A DNA stretch of 64,000 nucleotides from Alphaproteobacteria bacterium (GTDB taxonomy: Bacteria > Pseudomonadota > Alphaproteobacteria > Rhizobiales > Aestuariivirgaceae): contig JAHEFB010000017.1 of NCBI GenBank assembly GCA_024640405.1, positions 1 to 64,000 on the forward strand, written 5' to 3'. The notes under the pieces were generated by a model. It searched no databases, was not told where the DNA came from, and saw only the letters and a list, made by a program, of their open reading frames with translations. Below are positions 35,309 to 44,557 of the stretch, piece by piece (position 1 is the stretch's first letter; every line of letters begins with the position of its first letter). A program made the translations under genes and the position numbers.

Positions 35309-36739
35309 ATGCCTGACCAACGTCCATCCAATCTGATCGTTTTCTGTTCTGATGAACATGCCCGGCGTGTGACCAGATGTTATGGCGACCCGGTGGTGCG
35401 AACGCCGACGCTTGATACCATTGCCCGGTTGGGTACACGGTTCACCAATGCCTATACGCCATCACCGATCTGCGTGCCGGCCAGAGCCTGTCTGGCGACC
35501 GGTCTGCAAGTGCATGAGACCCGCTGCTGGTCTTCGGCCGAGCCCTATCACGGCCAGCACGAAAGCTGGATGCACAGATTGCGAAATGCCGGCCACCCTG
35601 TTGTCTCCATCGGTAAATTGCACTTCAGGGGTGCAGGTGACGATCATGGATTCAATGAAGAGATCGAACCCATGTACCTGGCCAATGACGGGACCGGATG
35701 GGTGCAGGGTTTGTTGCGCGATCCAATGCCTGCCTATGACGATACCAAGGCGCTTTCTGAAGATATCGGACCGGGCGAGACAGAATATACCGAGTATGAC
35801 CGGCGGGTCACATATGAGGCAACGAAGTGGCTCAAAAAGTACGCAAGCAGATTCAAGACCAAGCCCTGGTGCCTGTTTGTATCGTTCGTCAGTCCGCATT
35901 ATCCGCTGAAATGCCCGCAAGCGTTTTACCAGTTGTATGAACGTGCGCAGATACCTGAACCACCATCACAAACGCCCGAGCACGAAGTTCTGCAGGAGAT
36001 GGTGCGCTTCTGGAACTATGATGATCACTTCGATGACGGTCTGCGTGATATTGCGCGCAAGGGGTATTATGGCCTGGTCAGTTTTCTGGACGACAATATC
36101 CGGCAGGTCATGGAAGCGCTGGAAGACACAGGTGCCGCACGCGATACGTCCGTCATGTATATTTCGGATCATGGCGAGATGCTCGGGTCGCACGGGTTCT
36201 GGACGAAGTCGGTTATGTATGAAGACTCCGTTGCCGTTCCCTTGCTGATGATGGGCCGCGGTATTGCAGAAGGCGTGAATTCGACACCGGTTTCACTGAG
36301 CGATGTGGCGGCTACAGTGCAGCAAACCGTAGGCATTGAACATGAAAAGGCGCAGGAACCCTGGATGTCGCGCCCGCTGCAGGGCTTCGTTTCTAAACCC
36401 GAGGCTGACCGGTTTGTCCTGTCGCAATATCACGATGGCGGCAGCCCATGCGGAATAACAATGCTGCGCTATCAGGACTGGAAATACGTCCACTACGCAA
36501 ACGGTTATCCGCCGCAACTGTTCAGTCTTGGGGATGATCCACAAGAGTTGGATGACCTTGGCAGATCACATAGCCATGCGCGTGAGCGTGATATGCTGCG
36601 CACCTTGATGGGACATGCGATAGACCCCGAGAAAGTCAATACGGAAGCCTTTGCCGATCAGAGTAAGCTGATTGAAAAACTCGGCGGTATTGATGCCGTG
36701 ATGGCGATGAAAAGTTTCGGCCATACGCCGGTGAACTGA
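35309..36739 (+). CDS. Type I sulfatase
   Basis: The 476-residue enzyme shows the formylglycine motif CxPxR in ICVPARACLATG, which needs maturation of the Cys, and metal-binding residues in the N-terminal VFCSDEHARR and in the later YISDHGEMLGSHG. It has no signal peptide, so it is likely cytosolic, in line with choline-sulfatase-like or other small-ester sulfatases. The ATG at 35309 is used instead of an upstream TTG at 35297. A CaiB-type CoA-transferase gene follows after 17 bp and an AbrB-type permease after that, so a small-molecule sulfate-ester catabolic operon is likely. Confidence 0.88.
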   Translation: MPDQRPSNLIVFCSDEHARRVTRCYGDPVVRTPTLDTIARLGTRFTNAYTPSPICVPARACLATGLQVHETRCWSSAEPYHGQHESWMHRLRNAGHPVVSIGKLHFRGAGDDHGFNEEIEPMYLANDGTGWVQGLLRDPMPAYDDTKALSEDIGPGETEYTEYDRRVTYEATKWLKKYASRFKTKPWCLFVSFVSPHYPLKCPQAFYQLYERAQIPEPPSQTPEHEVLQEMVRFWNYDDHFDDGLRDIARKGYYGLVSFLDDNIRQVMEALEDTGAARDTSVMYISDHGEMLGSHGFWTKSVMYEDSVAVPLLMMGRGIAEGVNSTPVSLSDVAATVQQTVGIEHEKAQEPWMSRPLQGFVSKPEADRFVLSQYHDGGSPCGITMLRYQDWKYVHYANGYPPQLFSLGDDPQELDDLGRSHSHARERDMLRTLMGHAIDPEKVNTEAFADQSKLIEKLGGIDAVMAMKSFGHTPVN

Positions 36740-36756
36740 AAACTGGAGACTGATAC

Positions 36757-37926
36757 ATGACGGCACCGCTGCAAGGCCTCAAGGTCATAGAGATGGCCCG
36801 CATTCTGGCAGGTCCGTGGATCGGGCAGACTTTGTCTGATCTGGGAGCCGAGGTGACAAAGCTGGAAAGTCCACAGGGTGATGACACGCGCAACTGGGGT
36901 CCGCCGTTCGTCAAACGTGCAGATGGATCAGATGGCGATGCTGCCTATTTTCATTCCACAAACCGTGGCAAAAAGTCAGTTGTTGTTGATTTCAAGACAG
37001 AAGAGGGGCGCGAAGCTATTCGCGCACTGGTTGCGGATGCCGATGTGTTTGTTGAAAATTTCAAGGTGGGCGGCCTGGCCAAGTATGGTCTTGATTATGC
37101 ATCCCTGCGCGAGTTGAATCCCGGGCTGATATACCTGTCGTTGACGGGCTTCGGCCAGACCGGCCCATATGCACACAAGGCCGGATATGACTTCATGATC
37201 CAGGGGCTTTCCGGGATCATGGACCTGACCGGCGAACCCGATGGCCAGCCCCAGAAAATGGGTGTCGCGTTCGCGGATGTCTTTACCGGCCTTTATGGTG
37301 TCATCGCAATCCAGTCCGCCCTGATGGTGCGCAGCCAGACCGGGGAGGGCCAACATATAGACATGGCCTTGTTTGATGCGATGAGCGCGGTTCTTGCAAA
37401 CCAGGCATTGAACTATCTGGTTTCAGGCACATCGCCCAAACGGATGGGAAACGCGCATCCCAATATTGTTCCCTATCAGGTGTTCCCGTCGAGCGACGGT
37501 CATCTGATTATCGCCACCGGCTCACAATCGCAGTGGTCCAAAATGTGCCAGGTTCTGGGCCTTGACGAGTTGATTGATGATGTTCGTTTCCGGACCAATC
37601 AGGACCGGGTGAACAATCGCGCCGAACTGGCGGCATTGATTTCTGCAAAGACTTCACTTCGCGGGCGCGATGAAATGCTGGCGGAGTTTGATGCGAAATT
37701 CATCCCGGCCGGGCCAATCAACTCGGTTGAGGATACGTTCACCGATCCGCAGATCATCGAACGCGGGTTGCGCATAGATGTGCCGGATGGTGATGGTGTC
37801 ATGGTGCCGAGCGTGCGAACCCCGATTGTGTTCTCAAAAAGTACACTCAAGCTTGAAAGAGCCAGTCCGCGGCTTGGCGAGCATACCGAAGAGGTGCTGG
37901 GTGATTTGAAAGAGCGCAAACGTTGA
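36757..37926 (+). CDS. CaiB/BaiF-family CoA transferase
   Basis: The 389-residue class III CoA-transferase starts with LQGLKVIEMARILAGPWIGQTLSDLGAEVTKLE, the family hallmark, and has the catalytic Asp region around GQHIDMALFDAMSAVLA, plus the FGQTGPYAHKAGYDFMIQG stretch. It moves CoA between carboxylic acids without a covalent enzyme-CoA in the large class I sense. The next gene starts within its stop codon. Together with the sulfatase it suggests activation of a released carboxylate to a CoA thioester. Confidence 0.92.
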   Translation: MTAPLQGLKVIEMARILAGPWIGQTLSDLGAEVTKLESPQGDDTRNWGPPFVKRADGSDGDAAYFHSTNRGKKSVVVDFKTEEGREAIRALVADADVFVENFKVGGLAKYGLDYASLRELNPGLIYLSLTGFGQTGPYAHKAGYDFMIQGLSGIMDLTGEPDGQPQKMGVAFADVFTGLYGVIAIQSALMVRSQTGEGQHIDMALFDAMSAVLANQALNYLVSGTSPKRMGNAHPNIVPYQVFPSSDGHLIIATGSQSQWSKMCQVLGLDELIDDVRFRTNQDRVNNRAELAALISAKTSLRGRDEMLAEFDAKFIPAGPINSVEDTFTDPQIIERGLRIDVPDGDGVMVPSVRTPIVFSKSTLKLERASPRLGEHTEEVLGDLKERKR

Positions 37927-38984
37927 TTGCCGGGCTATCCAAACGTGATCTTGAGCAGGTTGTTGCTGCGCTGTCGATCGGGCTCGGTGGTGGAGCTGTG
38001 TTCTGGTGGATCGGATTGCCTGCTCCCTGGCTGGCGGGATCGGTTGTGACAGTGGCGGCTGCATCTTTGTCCGGTGTCATCAAACAGGCGATGCCGCGAC
38101 ATCTGAGCAAGATCATATTTATTCTGCTCGGTCTCCAGATTGGCGGCGCAGTTACACCTGAAACCTTGAACACGCTGTCGCGATGGCCGTTTAGTTTCAT
38201 GACGCTGGCGCTGACCATGGCAGTGCTGGTGTGGTGCGGGGTGTTTTTCTACCGCAAATACTACGGCTGGGACCGGGCGACTTCCTATTTTGCCGTAATG
38301 CCGGGTGCATTGTCGGTGGCGCTGGCACTGGCGGCCGACACGCGGGCTGATCTCAAGAAAGTCAGCGTATCGCAGGTCATCAGGTTGTTTGTTCTGGTTG
38401 CTGTTCTGCCAACTTTTCTTTCATCGCTGAGTGAATTGTCGGATGTCCCTGCGCGCACTCTGCCTGAGGCGGGAACCCTGCGTGATCTGGTGATGGTTTT
38501 GGGGGCGGGCCTGGCGGCGGGCTTTGTCTTTGACAGGCTCAGGATACCTGCTGGCCTTGTGTTGGGACCGGCGCTTGCCAGTGCCGGTATGCACATTGGC
38601 GAAGTGGTTCACGGAACAATGCCGCTGTGGGTGCTGACTCCCGTGTTTGTTTTTTTGGGAACCATGATCGGGATGCGGTTTGCCGGCGTAAGGCCTGCAG
38701 ATGTCGTGTCTATCGGAGGTGCCGGACTGGCCGGTCTGGGTGTGGCGCTGGTAATTAGTGTTGCCGGTGCGGCGGCTGCCAGCGTCATCGCAGACGTACC
38801 ATTTGCATGGACCATCCTGGCATTTGCACCCGGTGGCATGGAGGCCATGACCATCATGGCGTTTGCTCTTGGCCTTGACCCGGCATTTGTTGGTGCGCAC
38901 CAGATTGGCAGGTTTGTGCTGATCGCCCTGGCAATGCCGCTTGCCTGGCAATTCATTCAACATAAGCCGGATAAATCCGAGTGA
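37923..38984 (+). CDS. AbrB-family (DUF/ammonia monooxygenase-type) membrane protein
   Basis: The 353-residue protein has about ten hydrophobic helices arranged as a duplicated unit, with GLQIGGAVTPETLN and the FAPGGMEAMTIMAFALGLDPAFVGAHQIGRF segment typical of the AbrB/regulator duplication family. It starts with TTG inside the preceding stop codon (TTGA), which couples its translation to the CoA-transferase. Members are thought to be transporters of the TctA-TctC kind, but the substrate is unknown. Confidence 0.8.
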   Translation: MIAGLSKRDLEQVVAALSIGLGGGAVFWWIGLPAPWLAGSVVTVAAASLSGVIKQAMPRHLSKIIFILLGLQIGGAVTPETLNTLSRWPFSFMTLALTMAVLVWCGVFFYRKYYGWDRATSYFAVMPGALSVALALAADTRADLKKVSVSQVIRLFVLVAVLPTFLSSLSELSDVPARTLPEAGTLRDLVMVLGAGLAAGFVFDRLRIPAGLVLGPALASAGMHIGEVVHGTMPLWVLTPVFVFLGTMIGMRFAGVRPADVVSIGGAGLAGLGVALVISVAGAAAASVIADVPFAWTILAFAPGGMEAMTIMAFALGLDPAFVGAHQIGRFVLIALAMPLAWQFIQHKPDKSE

Positions 38985-39053
38985 GATTTTGCCGCAGGTC
39001 TTTCACGGTGATGTTAGGTGTTGTTGATTGCATATCACCCTTACAATGGTTGC

Positions 39054-39845
39054 ATGGACCAAGTTGACAGTCTTCTGGAATACAAGACCATCTGGATTGC
39101 GGGTGTGGCGATTACGCTGCTGGTGCTCGAACGTGTGTTCCCCAGGGCACGCCCGCTTGCGGGCGCCCGTTTAAAGACGTTTGGCCAGAATGTCTGGCGT
39201 CTGGCAAGGAATTTCGGTCTGGTGCTGGTCAATGCCGGACTGTCGCCCTTGCTGGTCATCCCGATTTCAGCCATGGCGGCCACCCATGCGCTTGACTGGC
39301 GGCCGGTCTGGTGGTCTGGCGGGACGGGGCTGCTGGCTGATCTGGTAATACTGGATTGCTGGATCTACTGGTGGCACCGTGTCAATCATGAAATTCCGTT
39401 TCTGTGGCGCTTTCACGAAGTACATCACCTGGATGAATTTCTTGACGCAAGTTCTGCGCTGCGTTTTCATTTTGGCGAGGTTGCGATATCTGCGGTGGTA
39501 AGGGCCTGTGTTATCTGGCTGCTTGATGTGCCGCTGTCATCGGTCGTGGTGTTTGAGATATGTGTGCTGACCATGGCGTTGTTCCATCATTCCAATGTTG
39601 CGCTGCCGGGCTGGCTGGAAAAACCCTTGTCGAAAGTGCTGGTGACACCATCCATACACTGGGTTCATCACCATGCGATCCGGTCCGATACCGATAGCAA
39701 TTACGCCAACATCATGTCGGTTTGGGACATCATTTTCGGCAGCCGATCGGCGACGCGTCGCTGGAATGACATGCCGATAGGGGTCGAGCGCCGTCATGAT
39801 GAAAGCCTGATCGGTTTGTTGACCAGACCGTTCAGAAATCGATAA
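39054..39845 (+). CDS. Sterol desaturase / fatty acid hydroxylase family protein
   Basis: The 263-residue membrane protein carries the eight-histidine di-iron pattern: WWHRVNHE, FHEVHHLDE, and a final WVHHHAIRSDTD. Four hydrophobic helices surround it. The N-terminal start at 39054 is chosen because the next upstream codons are not family-like. It could hydroxylate or desaturate a lipid. It lies about 2 kb from the sphingolipid locus on the same strand, so hydroxylation of sphingolipid chains is possible but inferred. Confidence 0.85.
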   Translation: MDQVDSLLEYKTIWIAGVAITLLVLERVFPRARPLAGARLKTFGQNVWRLARNFGLVLVNAGLSPLLVIPISAMAATHALDWRPVWWSGGTGLLADLVILDCWIYWWHRVNHEIPFLWRFHEVHHLDEFLDASSALRFHFGEVAISAVVRACVIWLLDVPLSSVVVFEICVLTMALFHHSNVALPGWLEKPLSKVLVTPSIHWVHHHAIRSDTDSNYANIMSVWDIIFGSRSATRRWNDMPIGVERRHDESLIGLLTRPFRNR

Positions 39846-40127
39846 TCCGGCCCTGGTCCACTGAAGGCCGGATCTCAGGCTTGCTCAGCATCGTTATGCT
39901 CGTCTTGTGATCAACCTGGCCAGGGCGACAGGCATACCTTGTCAGCAATCATGGAATCCCGGTCAAATGTATGCGACCAACCGCGACACGCCTCAACGAC
40001 TGCGACCATGGCATAGAGTATGCAAGGGTTAGGAGAGAGGTCATCGCGAACCGGGTGTATGTGTTTTTTTGGCACAAAACTTACCCCTGCGCGTGACGGT
40101 GGATGATTTTGACCGTAAAATTTCAAT

Positions 40128-40706
40128 ATGCACATTGAAAGGGTCACTGAGGTGAGCAAGCAGCAACCGGAAATTGGTGGGGACGGAAGTGCAGATGCCA
40201 ACCGGCAGGTCGACGGTCTGGAGCGTGACGTGCGCAGGGCGCGCCTGGCACAGGCGGCCCATTTCGATGCGCTTGTCGACATAAGGGACGCGCAGACACT
40301 GCGGCTTGATGCCTTGCATGAAAACCTGAGAAAGCAAATTTCCAAAGAGCCCCGTCTGGCGAGGTTGTTGCCGTTGCAGATGGTGGACGGGTTTCCCCCA
40401 AGGCTGTGGATCGACAATATTTCCTTTGTTGTGATGGAGCCTGATCCGCGGACGTATCGTCTCATGCGCCAGGAACCGGCCGGTCACGAAACCATTATCG
40501 AGACCCGCGAGATGGCTGAAATGGTTGCCAAGGTCCGCGAGTACGCTTCGCACGCGCTCATTGAAGCGCAAAGAGCAGAGCCGGTATCCGATACCGGTAG
40601 CATGCAGATTACATCTCCGATGGTGATGGCCTGGTTGACCGGTTTTACCTTTGGTGTGCTGGCATTGCTGATTCTGGGCATCGTGACCGGCCGAATCGAT
40701 TTTTGA
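40128..40706 (+). CDS. Uncharacterised tail-anchored-type membrane protein
   Basis: The 192-residue protein has a charged helical N-terminal half, a middle domain with LLPLQMVDGFPPRLWIDNIS, and a single hydrophobic helix near the C-terminus (MAWLTGFTFGVLALLILGIV), so it is probably anchored in the inner membrane with its body in the cytosol. A GTG at 40152 with AAAGGG before it may be the true start. I do not recognise a named family. It is just upstream of the sphingolipid genes but separated by 314 bp. Confidence 0.6.
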   Translation: MHIERVTEVSKQQPEIGGDGSADANRQVDGLERDVRRARLAQAAHFDALVDIRDAQTLRLDALHENLRKQISKEPRLARLLPLQMVDGFPPRLWIDNISFVVMEPDPRTYRLMRQEPAGHETIIETREMAEMVAKVREYASHALIEAQRAEPVSDTGSMQITSPMVMAWLTGFTFGVLALLILGIVTGRIDF

Positions 40707-41020
40707 TATGTCGAACAAGACTTTGGGCTGCTCGCGGTCCCGTTTGCCGGCAAACCTGCAACAGACAGTGACTTTGCTGTTTTCGGGTAACAGGCCGGAT
40801 TCAGTGCAAATTCACTGGTATTTTGGGGGTTTTTGGTTTGAATTGCCGAGTGCCGGACATAAGGCCACCCCGTCACGTTACATTCTGAAATATCAAGTGA
40901 TTTCAATGTCGCACGCGGCATCTGGTAAACATTTAATCAATTGGTGGTGATGGCGATCAGCATCATGCGGTAACGACGGGGAAGTTGTCGCAAGTTCGCC
41001 AGTGATATGGGGTTCGATTT
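40707..41020. other. Intergenic region before the sphingolipid genes
   Basis: About 314 bp without a supportable gene. It holds several AT-rich tracts and a GGGG tract before the GTG start of the next gene, so the promoter of the rightward sphingolipid unit probably lies here. Confidence 0.4.
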
Positions 41021-42850
41021 GTGCGTGTAGACACGACAACCGAAATTGGCACGGGGTCCGGAGCGGAACTGCGTCCGTTTACTCCCGATGGAACGCCGAC
41101 GATTAATGCTGATCTTGTTCAGCGCCTGGGTGGGTTCACTACTTTATGTGAAGGTCTTGACTATGCAGCCCAGGGTCGGACAGGCATGAATTTTTACGGT
41201 CCGCGTGGCCAGCTTGCTGAAAGTGTTTCCTACCATCAGTTGCGAAAACGGGCCTTGGCCGCAGCACATCAGCTTGTCAATGCCGGCATCAAGCGAGGTG
41301 ATCGTGTAGGTGTCGTGGCGGAGACCGGCGCAGAATTCATGGCGGTGTTTTTCGGCTGCCAGTATGCCGGCATGGTGCCATGCCCATTGCCCTATTCCAT
41401 GTATATCGGTGGTCGGGAAAGTTATGTGACACGCATTGCAGGCATGCTTGAGAGCGCGCATGCGACAGCAGTCATTACCACTGCTGATCTTGATGAACTG
41501 GTTCGCGATGCAGCAGGTCTCGCTGGTGTAAAACGTGTGCTGAGCCATGAACAACTGGAGCGTTTGTCATCACAAGGCGGTGTGCTGCAACCGTTTGGTC
41601 CGGAAGACATTTCGTACATTCAGTATTCTTCCGGTTCGACATCAAACCCGAAGGGTGTGTTGATTTCCCAGAAGGCCGCATGTGCCAATACAATGGCCAT
41701 TCTGCGTCATGGCTTGAAAATTCGCCCGACTGACAGGGCGTTTTCGTGGCTGCCGCTTTACCATGACATGGGACTTGTAGGCTTTTGTCTGTCACCAATG
41801 ATGGGACAGGTATCGGTTGACTACCTGGCGACACCTGCATTTGCCCGCCGTCCCGCACTGTGGCTGAAACTAATGTCCCAGAACCAGTGTACGGTGGCCT
41901 ATGGACCTTCGTTTGGATATGACCTTGCTGCCCGCCGCGCAAACGGCAGTTTGGCAGAGCTTAAACTGGACCAATGGCGCGTGGCTGGTATTGGCGGCGA
42001 TATGGTGCGTGCCGACGTGCTGAAACTGTTTTCAGAAACCCTTGGGGTCGCCGGTTTCAAATCAAAAGCCTTTTTACCCAGTTATGGCATGGCGGAATCG
42101 ACGCTCGGGGTATGCTTTGTCGATGCGGACGATGACATTCGCGTGGATGTAATTGATCGCGCTGCCATGAAAGAATACGGAATTGCGGAAACCTCGACTG
42201 AAACCGATCCAGACCTGGTTCGCAGCTTTGTGGTGTGTGGACGCCCGCTGCCTGCACACAGGATGAGGGTGGTGAACGTCACCGGCAAAGAGCTGGGTGA
42301 ACGTGAAATCGGATGCATCGAAATTGCCGGCCCCAGCCTGATGAGCGGGTATTTCCGCAACGAGGCCGCCACCGCGGCAATTATGCGGGAAGACGGTTTT
42401 ATGGATACCGGTGATATGGGCTACTGGCTGAATGGCGAAATCGTCATAACAGGCCGGGCGAAAGACATGATCCTGCACAATGGGCGCAATATCTGGCCGC
42501 AGGATATCGAATGGGCCGTCGAGAAACTTGATTCCATTCGTGACGGTGATGTTGCTGCCTTTGCCGTTGAGGGTTCTTTGGGCGAAGATTGTGTCTGTGT
42601 CCTGGTGCAGTGCCGACTGCGTGCCGACAAGGCCATTGAAGCGGTTCGCAAGACCGTCAAAGCCCAGATTGCCCGGGCAATGGGCATTGAGGCCAATGTG
42701 GTGATGGTACCGCCAAAATCCCTGCCGTTCACGTCATCTGGAAAACTGTCGCGAACTGGTGCAAAGACCATGTTCCAGAATGGTGATATTGTTGAAATCG
42801 CAGATGAATTCAGCAGTTTCGATGATGCCATGTCCGTGGCTGCCGAATAG
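41021..42850 (+). CDS. Fatty acyl-AMP ligase / acyl-ACP synthetase
   Basis: The 609-residue ANL enzyme activates a fatty acid to the adenylate. The ATP-binding loop IQYSSGSTSNPKGVLIS, the WLPLYHDMGLVG motif and the C-terminal GDMGYWLNGEIVITGRAKDMI motif identify the FAAL subgroup, which loads acyl carrier proteins instead of CoA. The start is GTG at 41021. Its neighbours are a carrier protein, a ceramide-reductase-like SDR and serine palmitoyltransferase, so it probably charges the carrier protein with the acyl chain used for the sphingoid base, as the acyl-ACP synthetase of the Caulobacter ceramide locus does. Confidence 0.9.
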   Translation: MRVDTTTEIGTGSGAELRPFTPDGTPTINADLVQRLGGFTTLCEGLDYAAQGRTGMNFYGPRGQLAESVSYHQLRKRALAAAHQLVNAGIKRGDRVGVVAETGAEFMAVFFGCQYAGMVPCPLPYSMYIGGRESYVTRIAGMLESAHATAVITTADLDELVRDAAGLAGVKRVLSHEQLERLSSQGGVLQPFGPEDISYIQYSSGSTSNPKGVLISQKAACANTMAILRHGLKIRPTDRAFSWLPLYHDMGLVGFCLSPMMGQVSVDYLATPAFARRPALWLKLMSQNQCTVAYGPSFGYDLAARRANGSLAELKLDQWRVAGIGGDMVRADVLKLFSETLGVAGFKSKAFLPSYGMAESTLGVCFVDADDDIRVDVIDRAAMKEYGIAETSTETDPDLVRSFVVCGRPLPAHRMRVVNVTGKELGEREIGCIEIAGPSLMSGYFRNEAATAAIMREDGFMDTGDMGYWLNGEIVITGRAKDMILHNGRNIWPQDIEWAVEKLDSIRDGDVAAFAVEGSLGEDCVCVLVQCRLRADKAIEAVRKTVKAQIARAMGIEANVVMVPPKSLPFTSSGKLSRTGAKTMFQNGDIVEIADEFSSFDDAMSVAAE

Positions 42851-42911
42851 GTTTGCGGTCATCAAGCCTCAGGTAAGTACAGCAATCAATCTGTTGTCAA
42901 GTGATTGAGCC

Positions 42912-43889
42912 ATGCCTCAACAACCAGATCGTCCTGCACGACTTCGGATTGCGATTACTGGAGTTACCGGTTTTGTCGGATCGCATGCTGTTCGCCGGCT
43001 TGCCGACCGTGGCCATGAAATCAAGGTTTTGGTTCGCGACAGGTCTCGCCTGAGCAAAAAATTTCCGGGTTCGGCAACGGTGGTTGAAGGTGCGCTGGAC
43101 GACCGACAGGCGCTGAAAAAACTGGCAAACAAGTCGGACGTCTTAGTGCACATTGCCGGAGCCATAAAGGCGGTTGATGCGGCAGGTTTCACGAAAGTCA
43201 ATGCGGACGGTACCCGGGCAATTGTGGAAGCGGCCGGACAAGCCGGCGTGAAACGATTTGTGCATGTATCCTCGTTGGCTGCCAGAGAACCGGCATTATC
43301 TGCATATTGCGCCTCAAAGGCTGCTGCCGAAACAGTCGTTGCAGATTCGGCAGCAGGCATGGATTGGGTATGCATTCGCCCGCCGGCAGTTTATGGACCC
43401 GGTGATCGGGCTACATTGCCGCTGGTTCAACAATTGTCCCGCCGGCATGCCCTGTTGACCGGGCTGCACGGTCAGCGGATTTCATTGTTGCATGTTGATG
43501 ACCTGGCGCGCGGACTGGTATCGGCATCTGAAGGGCTTGTTGAACCGGGAAAAATCTACGAAGCCGATGATGGCAGAGATAACGGATATACCTGGCAGGA
43601 ACTGGCGAAGCTGGCCGGACACACTCTGGGTTTCACCCCGCGAGTGCACCTGCTGCCGGGCAAGGTGGTCGGAATGGCGGGGCTGGTTGGCGAGATGTTG
43701 GCAAGGGCCACGGGGAAAGCTCAAGTACTGACAGCCGGAAAGGCTCGTGAACTTTATCATCCTGACTGGGTGATAAGGGGTCTGCGGCTGGACGAGACAG
43801 GGCAGTGGAAGCCACGTATCGGGTTTGATGAGGGATTTGCCGGCACGCTTCGCTGGTACCGGGCTCATGGATGGTTGCGTGATAGTTAA
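42912..43889 (+). CDS. cerR: NAD-dependent epimerase-type SDR, ceramide reductase CerR-like
   Basis: The 325-residue extended SDR has the ITGVTGFVGSHAVRRL dinucleotide motif at the N-terminus and the active-site YCASK tetrad element. In Caulobacter an enzyme of this kind (CerR) reduces the keto group of the oxidised ceramide. Its place between the acyl-AMP ligase and carrier protein genes, with spt beyond, matches that locus. Assignment rests on context more than on sequence, since this fold is widespread. Confidence 0.82.
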   Translation: MPQQPDRPARLRIAITGVTGFVGSHAVRRLADRGHEIKVLVRDRSRLSKKFPGSATVVEGALDDRQALKKLANKSDVLVHIAGAIKAVDAAGFTKVNADGTRAIVEAAGQAGVKRFVHVSSLAAREPALSAYCASKAAAETVVADSAAGMDWVCIRPPAVYGPGDRATLPLVQQLSRRHALLTGLHGQRISLLHVDDLARGLVSASEGLVEPGKIYEADDGRDNGYTWQELAKLAGHTLGFTPRVHLLPGKVVGMAGLVGEMLARATGKAQVLTAGKARELYHPDWVIRGLRLDETGQWKPRIGFDEGFAGTLRWYRAHGWLRDS

Positions 43890-43933
43890 ACGGCGCCTAC
43901 AAAGCGGCACATTGTTGATGGAGATAACAGTCT

Positions 43934-44182
43934 ATGACGGACGACGAACAGGTAATTTTCGACAAGCTGAGTGAACTGTTGCAACCGTTCAATGAAGAGC
44001 AGGTCGAGTTGAAACCGCAAACGGAAATTGCAGTTGATCTGGCAATTGATTCTGTTTCGGTAATGGATTTCGTCATGGAGGTGGAGGATCATTTCGATAT
44101 GGATATTCCACTGAATGTTTTGTCGGAAACCCACACCATGAAGGACCTGATATCCGTCGTTCAGGCGCGAAAGAAGGCATAA
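43934..44182 (+). CDS. Acyl carrier protein of the sphingolipid locus
   Basis: The 82-residue protein has the four-helix ACP pattern with the phosphopantetheine serine in DLAIDSVSVMDFVMEVED. It is distinct from housekeeping AcpP, which has a DSLD motif. The dedicated carrier in Caulobacter (AcpR) supplies the acyl chain to Spt. The stop codon is at 44180-44182 and the repeat element begins right after it. Confidence 0.92.
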   Translation: MTDDEQVIFDKLSELLQPFNEEQVELKPQTEIAVDLAIDSVSVMDFVMEVEDHFDMDIPLNVLSETHTMKDLISVVQARKKA

Positions 44183-44545
44183 TACCAAAGGAACTGACTA
44201 TTGACCCTTTTGACCGATTTTTCACGTTTGCCGGCCAGGCATGCTTCACGCCGTGGTCTGGCTGACCACAAGTGGAGCATGACGCCGTCCGGCGATCGCG
44301 AAAAACCGGCCTGTAGAGCGACATGGGTTTAACAAACCCATGAAGTTGCTCTACCACTTTGAAAGCGATCAGGTTTATGGTTTTAGGTGAACAACCAAAA
44401 ATCATCCTGATTTTGTGGGCCAAATCCGCCCATCTGGTGCGTTGCGGCGCTTGCCCGATGCGACCAGCATCGCGCAGCGCGCTGCGCCTGCCAGAGTGAC
44501 CGGATTTGGCTCCATCAAAAGGGTCAATAGTCAATTCGTTTGGTA
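44183..44545 (+). repeat. MITE-like inverted-repeat element with TA flanks
   Basis: The 363-bp element lies between acyl carrier and spt genes. Its ends are near-perfect inverted repeats: CCAAAGGAACTGACTATTGA at the left and the complement (TCAATAGTCAATTCGTTTGG) at the right, continuing inward as CCCTTTTGA / TCAAAAGGG. Both ends are bordered by TA (44183-44184 and 44544-44545), as expected for Tc1/mariner or IS630-type insertion. No transposase is encoded. A second hairpin (TAGAGCGACATGGGTTT / AAACCCATG...GCTCTA) lies in its middle. The left end is directly after the stop codon of the upstream gene. Confidence 0.85.
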
Positions 44546-44557
44546 TAAGGCAAGACA

